A stretch of 64,000 nt of DNA, from contig NW_018344015.1 of the NCBI RefSeq assembly GCF_002099425.1, positions 7,788,001 through 7,852,000 on the forward strand, written 5' to 3'. Origin of the DNA: Phascolarctos cinereus (taxonomy: Eukaryota; Chordata; Mammalia; Diprotodontia; Phascolarctidae). How positions within the stretch are numbered: position 1 is the stretch's first letter; each line of letters starts with the position of its first letter. Positions 1-11,874 of the stretch are shown one piece after another. Below the pieces are notes generated by a model. It had not been told where the DNA came from, searched no databases, and worked only from the letters and a program-made list of their open reading frames with translations. The position numbers and the translations under genes are program-made.

Positions 1-145
1 CTTCCTTTTGTGTGCTGTCTTCCCTCATTAGATTATGAGCTCCTTAAGGGCAGAGACAGTCTTTTTCTTATTGGTATCCCCAGTGCTTAGCACAATGCCT
101 GACACACAGTAGGCACTTGATAAATGTTTGCTGAGATTGAATTTT
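1..145 (+). mobile_element. L2-type 3' tail
   Basis: The window opens inside an L2-family 3' end. Landmarks are ATTAGATTATGAGCTCCTTA, AGCACAATGCCTGACACA and GTAGGCACTTGATAAATG. The 5' part is outside the window. Confidence 0.75.
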
Positions 146-959
146 TATTTCTATTGCCACCAACCCAGTAAATCTGTCACTACCATCTACTTAGAATATT
201 ACAATTGTCTCCCAATTGGTCTTCTGTACTCAATTTTCTCTTCCCTTCATTCATTATTCATATACCAGATTAATCTTCCTTCTGTACAGATCTGATCACA
301 TCAATGATTTGTTCAAAACCTTTCAATGTTTTACAGAACATGAACAAAGGTCACTATTGCTCCTTTTGGACAGAAGATAAATTTTCATTCTCAAGGATTC
401 ATTCTCAAGTTGTAAGCTTGTATTTATATAATATTTTCACTTTCATAAACCCAAATGTCAAGACCATTTTGCTATTGCTAAATGAATGTGATGTATACCA
501 CCAGGTAGCACATAAAAAACCCTCAGAAGCAAACATAAAACATTCTTATTTTTTGCTGAAAGGAATAAAAGGGTAAGAAAAATTTATAGCGGAGGGTGAA
601 TGAGGGAACCTGAATTTTAATTATACAGATTTAAAGCCTGAAGCTCAAACTGAATTTTACCTATTAAAACCTGAAAAAGAAAAGCCGTACATATTCACTA
701 TACTTATAAAAATGTCAGTAATTCAATTCAGTTTTAACCATTCATGGAACCTAGAATATTACCCAAAAAATACTGATATTTAGGATATGTGAAATGTTAC
801 AAATGCTAGAAAAAATATTTTTAAAGCATTAGACCCTAAATTTCCTTGAAAACTTCACTTACTGAAATGGAAACTTTATAGTATCAACTAAAACTGTACT
901 GTTTTCCTTTGAAAAAATACAACAAAGTTGGATTTTGTTCAGTATTTTGGTTGAAGTCA

Positions 960-1160
960 CCTATGAGTATAACAGACCATAGGATGTGCACAGGACTAGA
1001 TGATATCTAATTAAACCTAATTTTACAGATAAAGAAATTAATCGCCAGGGGGATGAATCCAAGGTCACAAAGGCAGAGAAGTAGCAAAGCAGGAATTCAA
1101 ACATATAACTTTTTCAGTCTAAGTCTAATACTCTTTCTACCACAACACACTTGCTCTAGT
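960..1160 (-). mobile_element. MIR/CORE-SINE remnant
   Basis: A diverged copy on the minus strand, recognised by TTTTACAGATAAAGAAATTA, GGTCACAAAGGCAG and a CTAATACTCTTTCTACCACA end. It is flanked at 146-959 and 1,161-1,700 by AT-rich ERLEC1 intron (or downstream) sequence in which I see no gene. Confidence 0.5.
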
Positions 1161-1707
1161 ACTAAGAATACTACCAAGAAGACAGGCCAGGATTTCATTT
1201 GGAATAGAAACTCAATGTAGTGTGTCAAAGAATCTATACATTATATATTATTTTTTCCTCCTTCCAGAGTGACACTGTTGGTCACTGGATAAAGAAAGAG
1301 TACACACATTTTCTTTCACAAGGCAAATAAATGCTTTGGTACATTATAAGTGATATTTTAAAAATTTGTTAATGTCCATTTAAATGCTTAAAGATCAGGA
1401 AAGATGGGAAAAGTATGGATTATATTTGAAGCTAAAAATGGAAATTTGAAGGAAAAAAACTGAATAGAATGTTTACAAAATTCAAAATACCTTAAAGCTC
1501 TGTAGTAGTAAAGGGAAGGTAGAAATGAATGGAACAGAAAGGTGAGTTGAAATAAGGAAAATAAAAAATTAAAATTTCTTATTTAAAGCCAATATAGTTT
1601 AGGTCATAAAAGAGAATGAACTACAGAAATCACGGACATATTAAGACATATTAATACAAAGCATTAAATAAACAGCATTAAGTTAACAACAAGAGACATT
1701 TTTATAC

Positions 1708-1837
1708 CTCTTTAGTTCTTCTAAAAGGGATCTTCATTACTTCTTGTTGCTGCTCCAACTGTACCAGATTATGAGGCTTAAGGGGTGATCCTGGAAGTGA
1801 CTGGCAAAATATGTCATTCACTGGGGAAGATCTGAAC
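1708..1837 (-). CDS. ERLEC1: ERLEC1 coding exon 8 (linker)
   Basis: This 130-base exon encodes the linker after the first MRH domain: [20 protein letters not shown], then [23 protein letters not shown]. The acceptor is TTGAATAG and the donor GTATAAA. It is the last ERLEC1 exon I can find. Exon 9, which should start near human EDLQSTKEERF, and the second MRH domain are not seen in bases 1-1,700 and presumably lie beyond the left edge. Confidence 0.93.
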
Positions 1838-1935
1838 CTATTCAAACAGAACAAGGGCATAAGCTACTGTGTACAAAGGGTGGAGCAAATATTTAGGATT
1901 GACAGATATAATGCTATTAACTCTGAATACCTTAC

Positions 1936-2159
1936 CTATATTTAGGATGATTGCACAGCAGAGGTGTCAATATGACAACTTCATATTCACAAGTAGTAAC
2001 TTCAGCTACTGAAAGAATTTCATGTTTTGCTTCAGGATGACAGATATACATCACAGTACTTGATCTGGGGAGGTTCTGTCTCAAGCTACAAGGTGTGCCA
2101 TTTCCCATTCCCACAGGATAGTAAGGAGTCATTTGACCTTCGATATTTTTAGTGGGAAT
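1936..2159 (-). CDS. ERLEC1: ERLEC1 coding exon 7 (end of first MRH domain)
   Basis: This 224-base exon encodes [17 protein letters not shown] onward through [19 protein letters not shown] and [11 protein letters not shown], nearly identical to human ERLEC1. It carries the C-terminal half of the first MRH domain. The Arg of [10 protein letters not shown] and the Glu and Tyr of [10 protein letters not shown] fit the conserved sugar-contacting Arg, Glu and Tyr of MRH lectins. GNGT is a potential N-glycosylation sequon. The acceptor is TTTTTAAG, the donor GTAAGG. It ends in phase 2. Confidence 0.96.
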
Positions 2160-2639
2160 CTTAAAAACAAAAGGAAAAAAACCACCACAAAAGACATTTC
2201 TTATAAACTTAAAACAGCTGCATACTTTAAGAGTTCACAAATACACAGGTAATTTTTGAAGATCTCTTCTTGCTAATTTTCTTTTTGACTTATGAATCCT
2301 TATCTAATTAAGTACACATATTGCCAAAGCAAGTTTTATACAGAGTAATGAAATTGCCTTAATTGTAATGCTTAATAATTTCAAAATAAGTCCATTTTTA
2401 AAGCTATACAGTGTTCTTGATTATTTTAATGGTTCTTTAAATCCTTGCCCCAACCAAAAACCCAAAACACATGCACAGACTATAAGAAAATGCTCATCAT
2501 ATATGAAATACACACACTAAATCTAAGCCATCGTTCATGTTAGGGAAGAACTATAAATTCATTTAGAGCCCTATTTTCATTTTTATAGTTTATATATTTC
2601 ATGAAAAATTTCTGTATCTTAAAAGTACCTATTACATAA

Positions 2640-2905
2640 TAGAGTACTTTTTTTTTTTTTGGAGACGCAGCAACAGCACAGTTGGGAGAGAAAGCTGGCC
2701 TTGAAGTAAGGACATCTCAGGTTCTGGTCCTGCCTCAGAAACAAACTGGGCATGTGACCATGGTCAAGTCATTTAATTTCTTAGTACACTAGGCAACACT
2801 TCAAGATGATTAGTTTCGTAACAGTTTCTGATCTGCACTGGTAGAGGGAGTTTTCTTATTAGGCATTCTCAACAACTCCAGCTGTAGAACTGCACAGAAG
2901 GAAAT
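2640..2905 (+). mobile_element. Marsupial CORE-SINE, diverged
   Basis: After a T-run, the segment shows a tRNA-like head (GTTGGGAGAGAAAGCTGGCC), TCTCAGGTTCTGGTCCTGCC, ATGTGACCATGGTCAAGTCA, and the CTGGTAGAGGGAGTTTTC tail motif of marsupial MAR/WALLSI-type CORE-SINEs. It lies in ERLEC1 intron 6. Confidence 0.55.
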
Positions 2906-3117
2906 TAATCAATAAGCTCACACACAAATTTATATAATAAAATACACACTCTTTTTATATTACAAGTATTACAGCTTATAGTACACAGAGAATGGTCTTG
3001 GAGTCAAAAGTCCAAGGTTTGAGTCCTAGCTCTGAATTTTACTGTGTTTTTTAATAAGTTATTGAATGTCTTTGGGTCACGCAAGCCTACTAAAGTTGAA
3101 AATACTTATTTTATCTT

Positions 3118-6100
3118 TTAAAAATTTATATTTTTAACATTTTAAAAAAAATTTGAATTCCAAATTCTCTCCCTCCCTCCAGCCCCTTCTCCACTGAGAA
3201 AGCAAGCAATATGATACCAATTATGTATGTGAAATCATGCAAAATATATTTCTATATTAGTCAAGTTGCAAAAAAAAATCAAGAAAAACAAAGAAAGTGA
3301 GCAAAATTATACATTTATTCTCAGAATTCAGCAGTTCTCTCTCTGGAAGCGGACAGCATTTTTCGTCACGATCCTTCAGAACTGTTTTGAACCACTGCAT
3401 TGATCAGAGTTCTTTCACAGTTGGTCACTGTTACAATATTGCTGTTACTGATCTCCTGGCTCTGCTCACTTCATTTGTGTCAGTTCATATAAGTCTTCTC
3501 AGGTTTTTCTGAGACCATTCCTGCTGTCATTACTTATAGCACAATAATATTCCATCATAATTATATACAACTTGTTCAGCCATTCCCCAATTGATGCTGG
3601 TCCCCTCAATGTCCAATTCTTTTGCCACCACAAAAAGAGCTATTAATATTTTGTACAGCTAGGTCCTTTCCTCTTTTCTTTGATCTCTTTGGGATACAGA
3701 CTTAGTAATGGTATTGCGAGGTCAAAGGGTATGCAGTTTTATAGCCCTTTGGGCATAGTTTCAAACTGTTCTCCAGAAGGGTTGGACCAATTTGCAATTG
3801 CATCAACAGTTCATTAGTATACATATTTTCCTATGTTCCTTCCAACATTTGTCATTTCTGGTAGGAGTGAGATGATACATCAGAATTGTTTTAATTTAAA
3901 TTTCTATAATCAATAGTGATTTAGAGTGTTTTTTTTAATATGACTATAAATAGCTTTGATTTCTTCTATTAAATCTATTAATCTTCTATTAAAAACTGCC
4001 TGTTTATATTCTTTGACCATTTATCAATCGGAGAATGTTTCTAATTTTTTTTATAAATTTGACTTCTCTAGATATTTGAGAACAGAGGCCTTTATGAGAG
4101 AAACTTGCTGGAAGATTTTTTAATGTTATTTGTCTATGGTAACTTTTTAGCAAAATGTTGTTTCCCTGATTATCTTTTAATTAGGTCTATTTCTGCTTTT
4201 GCTTTGAGATCATAATTGCTACCACTACCTTTATTACATAAGTTGAAGAATAACAGACTCTGCTCTAGCCCCTTTAACTCTTGGTTGTCTTTCTTTAACT
4301 CTCTGTTGTCTTTGTTTCATGTGTTTCCTGTAAATAACACATTGTTAGATCCTGCTAGCTGCTTCCATTTTATGGGTGAGTTCTCTCCCTTCTCCCAATA
4401 TATCTTCTAACTCCATTTTTTTTTAAAGATCATTCCAAAATAATTAAGTCACTCTTGTGCCCTCTGTCTATGTAGACTCCTTCTAATTGCCCTAATAATG
4501 ACAAAGTTCTTAGGAGTTATATGTATCATCTTCTCATACAGGGATATAAGTTTAACTTTATTAAGTCTCTTATTTCTCTTTCATGTTCACTTTTTTTTAT
4601 GCTTTTCTTAAGTCTTGTGATTGAATGTCAAACTTCTTTTTTCAGTTCTGATCTTTTCATTAGGAATGTTTGAAAGTCTTCTATTTCATTAAATATCTAC
4701 TTTTTTCCCCTTGAAAGATTATGCTCAGTTTTGCTGGGTAGGTAATTCTTGGTTGTAATCCTAGCTCCTTTGTCTTCTGGAATCTCATATTCCAAACCCT
4801 ATGTTTCTTTAATGTGGAAACTGCTAAATCTTGTGTTATCCTAATTGTGGCTCCATGATATTTGAATTTTTTTTTTCTAGCTGCTTACAATATTTTCTTC
4901 TTGACCTGTGAGTTCTGGGATTTGGCTATAAGATTCCTGGGAGTCTTCATCAAGGTCTCTTTCATATAATCCACAGAGTCTTTCAATTTCTATTTTATCC
5001 TCTGGATCTAAGCTATCAGGGCAATTTACCTTGGTAACTCCTTGAAATGTGATGTCTAAGGGGCAGCTAGGTGGCACAGTGGATAAAGCACCGGCCCTGA
5101 AGTCAGGAGGACCTGAGCTCAAATCCAGTCTCAGACCAAACACTTGACACTTACTAGCTGTGTGACCGTGGGCAAGTCACTTAACCCCAACTGCCCCCCC
5201 CCAAAAAAAAAGAAAGAAAGAAATATGATGTCTAAGCTCTTTTTTTTGATTATGGCTTTCAGACAGTCTAATAATTCTTAAATTTTCTTTCCTGGATCTA
5301 TTTTCCAGGTCAGTTGTTTTTATAATAAGACAGTTCCTGTTTTCTGATATTTTTAAATTCTTTGATTTCTTGATTTCTCATGGAGTCAGTCATTTGTTTC
5401 CACTTGCCCAATTCTAATTTTTAAGGAATTAGTTTCTTCACTGAGTTTTTGTAACTCTTTCCATTTGGCTAATTCTGCTTTAAAAAAGGTTCTTTTCTTG
5501 TGAACTTTTGTACCTCCTTTTCCAGTCAGCCTATTCTGCTTTTTAAGAAGGTCTTTTCTTCTGCAAACTTTTGTGCCTCTTTCACCATTTGGCTAATTTT
5601 GTTTTTTAAGGTATTGTTTTCTTCATTTTTTTGGTGCCTCTTTTACCAAGCTGTAATTTCTTTTCTTAATTTTCTTGCATCACTCATTTTTTTTCCTCAT
5701 TCCTCCTCTAACACTCTATCTCTTTAACACTTCAGGAATACTTGTTCAGCTTGTGTTCAATTAACATTTTTCTTTGAGGCTTTGCTTGTAGCTGTTTTCA
5801 CACCGTTGTCTTCTGAATTGGTCTTTCCTGCCCCTATAGTAACTTTTTATGGTCAGGCATTTTTTTAAAAAAATTGCTGTTTGCTCATTTTTCCAAACTG
5901 TTTCTTGACTTTGAACTTTATGTTACACTTGGGCTCTGCTCACTGTGGAGTGAAGAAGCATTGTCCCAGGCTAAAGGCTTTTTCATGCTACTGTTTTCAG
6001 TGCTAGTTCTAGGGGTTTACAAGTTTTCAGTGCTTCCCAGGAGGTATCCTCTGAGGAACTGTGGTTACTGCTTTTCAGGTCTGTGCTTTGGTCTTTACCC

Positions 6101-6675
6101 AGAAAGGCTCCTGGTCTCCTGCAGCCATGAGTGTTAGAGCTCTTCTTAGCCCTTGAACTGTGACTATGTCCCCTGCTCTCCTGCAGCTTCAAGGGCTAGT
6201 GTTTCTCTCTGCCTAGGAACTGCATCCAGGACTCCTGCTCCCTTGTAACCAACCACAACCACTCCCCTCTACTTTGGAACTGCAACCCAGGACTGCATAC
6301 AGGCAATAGTACCGCCAAACTGCCACGTCCTGTACCCAGGGCCAGCAAACGGTTCCCTGTAATCTTCTTTTGACCAATTTTCTGATTCCCTTACTGTGGG
6401 TTGAGAGTTCTTGAAGTTTCTACTGCCAATGTCACCTCCAAGGCCCACACCGGATATTACTGCCATGTGTGCTCTAGGTTAGCCCCCACTGTGGTATCGG
6501 ATCTCTTCTAACAACGTTCTAAGGTGTCTTAGGCTGGAAAAATATCTTACCCTAACCTGTTGTGGGCTCTGTTGCTCCAAAATTCGATTTAGGGTGTTAT
6601 TTTAAAGTTGGTTGGAAGAAAATGTTAGGAGTTTGGCCGGGTTGCTGCCTCTATTCTGCCTTCTTGGCTCCATAC
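3118..6675 (-). mobile_element. L1/half-L1 copy with ORF1 but lacking most of ORF2
   Basis: Read on the minus strand: a 5' end near 6,675 (GAGCCAAGAAGGCAGAATAG), a 5' UTR of about 0.85 kb, a degraded ORF1 over roughly 4,700-5,830, a T/C-rich tail (about 4,100-4,700), the 3' end of ORF2 (about 3,280-4,100) and an L1-type 3' UTR. The endonuclease and reverse transcriptase part of ORF2 is missing. A younger SINE sits inside ORF1 at 5,061-5,218. ORF1 is broken by several stops and shifts. Confidence 0.7.
5061..5218 (+). mobile_element. tRNA-derived SINE (short class) with 17-bp target duplication
   Basis: A complete copy runs from GGGCAGCTAGGTGGC through AGTCAGGAGGACCTGAG and GGCAAGTCACTTAACCCC to an A-rich tail. 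It is flanked by GAAATGTGATGTCTAAG (5,044-5,060) and GAAATATGATGTCTAAG (5,220-5,236). It lies inside the ORF1 region of the half-L1 at 3.1-6.7 kb and is therefore younger. Confidence 0.9.
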
Positions 6676-6719
6676 CCTTGTCCTCTACCTCCCCCCCTCC
6701 CTAACTTATTTTAAAGTAT

Positions 6720-7310
6720 TCAGTAGACCTATTATCTCATTGATTTGGAAGTAAATACTAACGATGCAGATTCTAGCCCATCCATACTTACTCATTTTGT
6801 GCAACTGCTGACTATGTCTTTATGTAAGATTTCCCTGTCTTTAAAATGGGGATAAAAATATTTATACTACCTCCCTCATAGAACTGTTATGAGGAAAGTG
6901 ATCTATGTGATTATTATTATATTTCCATTTCACATTAAGTGAAATTTTCAGAAAATGGAAGCTTGCCTCTTCAAGACAGAAATCTTCCTAAACTTTTAAA
7001 ATAAAACTTTCTGCTTTAAAAAAAATATAATAAAACATAAATCTAACCATTTTCTTAATTATTCAGGTTTATTCTATGAACATCAATTATTATTATCCAC
7101 TATTAAGCCTAATGGATAGAGGGCCAGTGTTAGAGTTAGTAAGACTTGCACGTTAAGTCCTGCCCCTGACACATTATAACTCTACAAAATCATAAACAAA
7201 TCATCTATTGGTACCCCTGGCATCTCTGCGAGAATCAACAGGGTGAGACTAATGAGCAAAACTGCATTGGAGGAGGGAGTCTTTGCAATGGGAGTCTTTC
7301 ACACTGAACA
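6720..7310 (+). mobile_element. Two diverged SINE remnants (MIR-like, then CORE-SINE)
   Basis: About 6,760-6,920 ends with TTTAAAATGGGGATAAAAAT and CTCATAGAACTGTTATGAGG, a MIR 3' core. About 7,105-7,310 carries AATGGATAGAGGGCCAGTG and GCATTGGAGGAGGGAGTC, as in marsupial CORE-SINEs. Boundaries are approximate. Confidence 0.45.
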
Positions 7311-8452
7311 CATCAGAGATATGGACCAAATATCTCTCTCCCCTTCCAGCAATACATTGAAGCCTTGACAGGCTTTTGAGGCCTGTCAGGCTGCCTATTG
7401 CCCTAAATGGCCATGCAGTTCTCTTTCTGTATCCACTCTGGATTACACCTCTGCCCTGGATGGCAGGTTGTCAATTATCCACCATTTCTTCTCGTTGTCA
7501 GTGTGCATGCCTCTAGCTGCCCATTTTCTTCTGACTTCCTCCTTCTAAGCTGGTTTAACTCAAAAATCTTAGAAGAAATTTTTTTCCAAAATAAAATTTC
7601 TGCTAAAGTAGACCACCTTACTGCATTAATCAACAATTTTTCTATTTTCTTTTATGATGTTACTTCAATTCTAATAAACTACCCAAGTCTTAGAATATTC
7701 ACACAAACCGCAGGAAAATTTGCATGTCCCCAGATTTGAAGGCTGGCACTTCCCCGTAAGTATACTTTTTCCAAGCTGGTAATTACAGGGCTGAAAGGAG
7801 AACATTTAAGGCAAAAAGAAAAACATCATTTTTGGTAAAGTATTTGTAATGGTCACCTATATAGCTGAAATACCAGGGAGAAACTCAAGAATCCTGTGAT
7901 GGTCATTAAGGCAAGCTGCATGATATGGGAACATTTCTTTAAGGCGGGAATGGGAATTTCAGGCTGATTTGTTGAAACACAGGCAACTTAGCAGTTAACC
8001 TAGATGACCTATAATTTAAAGACCTGTCATACACAGGAGATGTCAGGAATGTAACTGATTTTAATCCTAAGGGACTTTTTAAAAGACAGCATAATAATTT
8101 CATGTTGTTTGCAACATTCTTTTAATAGTCTCATGGCAGAATATGTTAACAATATATTCTGACAATATTAACAGCAGACTCTCTAAATTCAACTTTAGTA
8201 GGCTTGTGTTATAGAATCTTTAAAAATGAATAAGATTACGCTATTACATTTAAAGCTTCTTTTAAAAAAAGCAATAACTTCAATATGAAGAAATAAGTCA
8301 ATGGTTTACATTGTATTTAGTAACAGTCACAGAAGATATTGCCCTACTCTAAACACTGATCAGTAAAAGAAATATTATGTAAATCAAATTCTTAATTCAG
8401 TGGCCTCACTGTCAATGGGTAGCAAGAATGAAACTTGACATTTTTCACTTGC
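7310..8452. other. ERLEC1 intron 6, no recognised feature
   Basis: AT-rich sequence without splice-flanked coding segments, tRNA-like heads or clear L1/L2 landmarks that I can name. A 110-codon open frame at 7,407-7,739 has no recognisable domain and is taken as chance. Confidence 0.5.
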
Positions 8453-8493
8453 CTCCTTTGAACTTTCTTTGGATTTTTCCTTTTCTTCTTTTT
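8453..8493 (-). CDS. ERLEC1: ERLEC1 coding exon 6 (41-base microexon, GC donor)
   Basis: This short exon completes the split codon of exon 5 and encodes a Lys/Glu-rich run (AEKEEKEKSKESSKE). It matches the EREAEEKEKSNE segment of human ERLEC1 in position and composition. The acceptor is CCATAG. The donor is GAG followed by GCAAGTG: a GC rather than GT dinucleotide in otherwise perfect donor context. Exons 5 and 6 together are 105 bases, so the frame is preserved into exon 7. The assignment rests on composition, frame and splice consensus, so it is a little less certain than the neighbouring exons. Confidence 0.8.
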
Positions 8494-9170
8494 CTATGGA
8501 GTAATATAAGAATGAATGAAGTAAGTGTAGCAACTTATAATGCAGTTACAAATGACACAAAGTTTTCAATTAATTTAGAAACGCAAAATTTGAAATAAAT
8601 GGGTTCTTCCAAACTTCCTTGAAGGTTTCCATTAAAATATTTCTGAAAGAAAATTTTAATATAGGACATACATATATGAGTTTTACTTTTATTGGCCAAC
8701 ATATAGTAATTTTGTTTACTTCCTTGAAAAATTTTAAAGAACATCATCACATAAGATATTATCTTTTTTATCTTCAGATGGAAAAATGGTCTCTTTATTT
8801 ATTCATATTAAGACTAAAAATAATCTTTTGAAATATTCTGGGCTTATTATCCCTGAATAAAATATTCGCTAGGGAACTTGGCCAAGTTAATTCACAAACT
8901 GCCTTCACAATATTTGTACAAGTGTGTACACATGCACATTTCCAAATGTATCTTCCTGAGAAAAACAGGTGAAGGAGGAAAAAAAATCAGTATTTGCCAA
9001 AACACAGAATAAAAAAGGAAAAGACTTTTAGAAATAATTTCTAATAATTTGGAGCTTTACTATTTTTATAATTTGGAGTCTCTGAGACCATCTTAGAAGT
9101 AATTACTACTTAAACATATACTTTAAGATAAATTCAAGTCTTACTATTAAATTATCATGCAATGACAAAC

Positions 9171-9234
9171 CTGCTTCAGTAAGTGGGCTCTTTTTCATCT
9201 TGTTCCCAAGGAAGTATTCTTGAATATTTATTTT
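9171..9234 (-). CDS. ERLEC1: ERLEC1 coding exon 5
   Basis: This 64-base exon encodes KINIQEYFLGNKMKKSPLTE plus the start of the next codon. It corresponds to the KINIHEYYLGN segment of human ERLEC1, inside the MRH domain insertion. The acceptor is ATATAG and the donor is GTTTGT. It ends in phase 1, which fits exactly with the 41-base exon that follows. Its C-terminal half differs clearly from the human sequence I recall, as expected for a charged loop. Confidence 0.88.
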
Positions 9235-9689
9235 CTATATTTGAAGATGAAAAAAAAAAGTAAAATTTTTTGCAATTAATTAGTTCAAAAAGGCACTGTC
9301 CTCTAACTTTGAACACCTTTTGGCTATTCACGCCCTGCTCATCTTCAATCCTGGGTCATCTCTACCATTTGATTTCTCTACTCTTACTCTCAAGTCAATG
9401 AATACTGTCATGCAGAAGGGTTAACATCTGCTTTTTTGGTTCCAGAAGGAAGAACTGGGAACAATATAATAAGTTGCTAAGATTCATATCAAGACTTGAT
9501 GTCAGGTAAACTTAACAATTAGAGCTGTACAAAAGTAGAGTGGGTTTCTCCTCATTGGAAGTCTTTAGGCAAACGCTCCTATCATTAGGTATGCTGTAGT
9601 AAGGATTCTTTTTCAAGTACGTGCTGGACTACAAGGTCATAGGTTCCTTCTAATTCTTAATTCTGAGAATCTTTACTAAAGATAACTTC

Positions 9690-10640
9690 TCTACATATAC
9701 TTTTTATCTTATTTCTCTCTGTCTCTTTTGGGACCCATCAATCTTTCCTTTTCTGTTTCATCTTTAATCTCTTGCTACATACTAATGCTTTTCCTACTGC
9801 CCAAAAATATCCTTAAGTCTCTTCTACCCTTAAAAATACTTCCCTTGATCTCGTCATCTGCTTGAGCTACTGTCCTAGCTTTCTCCTAACCAATGCTAAA
9901 TCCTTACATATAACATCTCCATTTTCTCACTACCCATTCAATCTTCAGGATTTTGCAATCTCAATTTTTAATCTGATAATCTCTCCCCTAAATCCTAGTT
10001 CTATACTCCCAACTACTTGCTGGACACCTTTATGGGATGTTCCACTGGTCTCTCAAACTTATTCAGGTCTTCCTTGATAAAATCTTCTTTTTTGATAAAA
10101 CTACCACTCTCCCAGGCTGAGTGCCTCAAAACCTTAGGAATCCTTAAGTCCTACTCCCCCATCCCATTCCCTCCACTCCAACAGTCTTGTGTCTCTCATT
10201 TGCTAACTCCTATTGATTCTATCTCCATAACTCCCACATCTACTCCCTTTTCTTCCCTCACACTATGCCCATCTTAGCTCAGGCAGCTACCCCTACTTCT
10301 ACACTCACTAATCTATTCCCAACCAAGCTGCTTTAATAATATTTCCAATATTTACATGTTACACTCTTCTTAAAAACCCTGCATGACTCTATACTGCCCA
10401 CCCTTTTATAATACAATGGCTTGGCATTTAAACCCTTCTCCAATCTAATTCCAGTATAGCCTTCTAGTACTATTTCACATTACTTCCCTTCAGGTAATCT
10501 GCTTTTGAGACACAGTGGACTGTTTTTTAGTTACTTTAATTTACCGTGTTAACTTTTACTTCAATGCCTTCCCTAGTGCCCTTCTCATCCCAGCCTTTCA
10601 GTATCCTTTCTTCTTTAGTTTAAGTGCTATCTCTTACCTG
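9690..10640 (+). mobile_element. L2 fragment (ORF2 3' part and 3' UTR)
   Basis: A pyrimidine-rich stretch in ERLEC1 intron 4 with L2 3' landmarks: a CTGCTTTAATAATATTTCC region, TTACACTCTTCTTAAAAACC CTGCATGACTC and a TTTAAACCCTTCTCCAATCT motif. Short open frames here are parts of this old copy. Confidence 0.6.
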
Positions 10641-10684
10641 AAGACTTCTTCCCCATTTAAAAAAAATTGAACTTAATACCATGT

Positions 10685-11135
10685 ACATTGTAGGAAAGGA
10701 GAGGATTGTATATGAAACTGTGAATGTAGGGCTTGCTTTTCTTTTTAAATACATAATAAATTCAAAATGTAACTTTCAAAGCTGTCCTGTTTATCTGTGA
10801 TTCCTTCTGCTCTATTTTTATTTTGAGGGTAGTACAGGGGGGAACCTTATCCCAGGTCATCCTTTTCTTCCTGTATCCTTGACCCTCAAAATGAAAAGAA
10901 AACTCTTGTAACAAATATGTACACACAAGCAAAACAAATTCCCACACTGGGCATACCCTAGGATATATGTTTCATTCTGTATCTTAAGTCTATTATCACC
11001 TCCCTGTCAAGTTGGTAGCATATCTTAAAACTGGTCCTCTGGAGTCATGGTTAGTTATTTCTTTGATCAGAGTTTTTAAGTCGTAGAAAGCCTTTCTCGA
11101 TCTCCTAGCAGAAAAAATATTTTCTTTTCCCCCAA
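10685..11135 (-). mobile_element. L1 3' UTR fragment
   Basis: This block shares order and wording with 62,140-62,640 (for example AATAAATTCAAAATGTAACT here against AATAAATTCTAAATGTTACT there, and TCCTCTGGAGTCATGGTTAG against TCCTCTGGAGACATAGTCAT). At 62 kb the same sequence runs on into the 3' end of L1 ORF2, so this is an antisense L1 3' tail. Confidence 0.6.
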
Positions 11136-11144
11136 ATTTTCTTA

Positions 11145-11290
11145 AAGCACCTTTAAAAAATTTCTCTTTTGTCCCTATTACTCTTTTATTATACTTACCT
11201 ATATATATAATATAGGTTCCTCGAAGGTAGGGACTGTGTTATTTTTTAATCTTTGTATTTCTAATACCTAGAAATTCTAATAATAGAATG
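11145..11290 (+). mobile_element. L2 3' tail remnant
   Basis: Recognised by TAGGTTCCTCGAAGGTAGGG and GTATTTCTAATACCTAG, a decayed form of the GAGGGCAGGGACTGTG and GTATCCCCAGCACCTAG motifs of L2 3' ends. The following 11,291-11,640 shows nothing I can name. Confidence 0.45.
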
Positions 11291-11643
11291 GGAGAACTTG
11301 GGTAGTTACTTAATAAATATTTTATATTTATGGATTGCTGACTTTGCTAATATAATTACTTTAAAAATAAAGTATTTAAAAATTCTTACTCTTGTTCAAT
11401 TTGATTTGACATATATTTACCACTGCATCTACCACAGATTTTTGGCATTAGAAGAGACAAGGTTTAGAGAAAGGTATGGCATTGTTTCTATATTCAAGGT
11501 ACTCATAGCCTAGAAGATAGATGTGGCACATACAGAGATTATTATAAGATAATTCCTTTTGAGAGGTCCAAAATAGTGTGACTGACACTCAAATTTCATT
11601 ATGAAGATGTGACAAGGTTTGATCATGCTTAAGAAAAACATAC

Positions 11644-11721
11644 CTGACCAGTTTCTTTTTCTTCATGATACTGCCGAATGTGTTTTCCATGACATACTTC
11701 GTAAGTCCAATAAGATTCAAT
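11644..11721 (-). CDS. ERLEC1: ERLEC1 coding exon 4 (MRH domain)
   Basis: This 78-base, phase-0 exon encodes 26 residues, [19 protein letters not shown] then EEKETGQ, inside the first MRH domain. The Gln of the RQYH stretch fits the conserved sugar-binding glutamine of MRH lectins. The acceptor ends TTTTTAAAG and the donor is GTATG after CAG. Confidence 0.95.
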
Positions 11722-11874
11722 CTTTAAAAAAAACCCCAAAACAACAAAAAGACAAACCCAGCACATACTTAAATTTCTGAAAACTGAAATCTTTTGAATT
11801 TAAATTTGATATTGAGGAATTTATCAGATGGATAGCTGATCAGCTAGCAACAGTTCATTTATTTACTAAGAATA

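Noticed and set aside
1-1700. ERLEC1 exon 9
   Set aside because: I searched the minus strand for the expected EDLQSTKEERF-type start and found none, so it is assumed to be outside the window.
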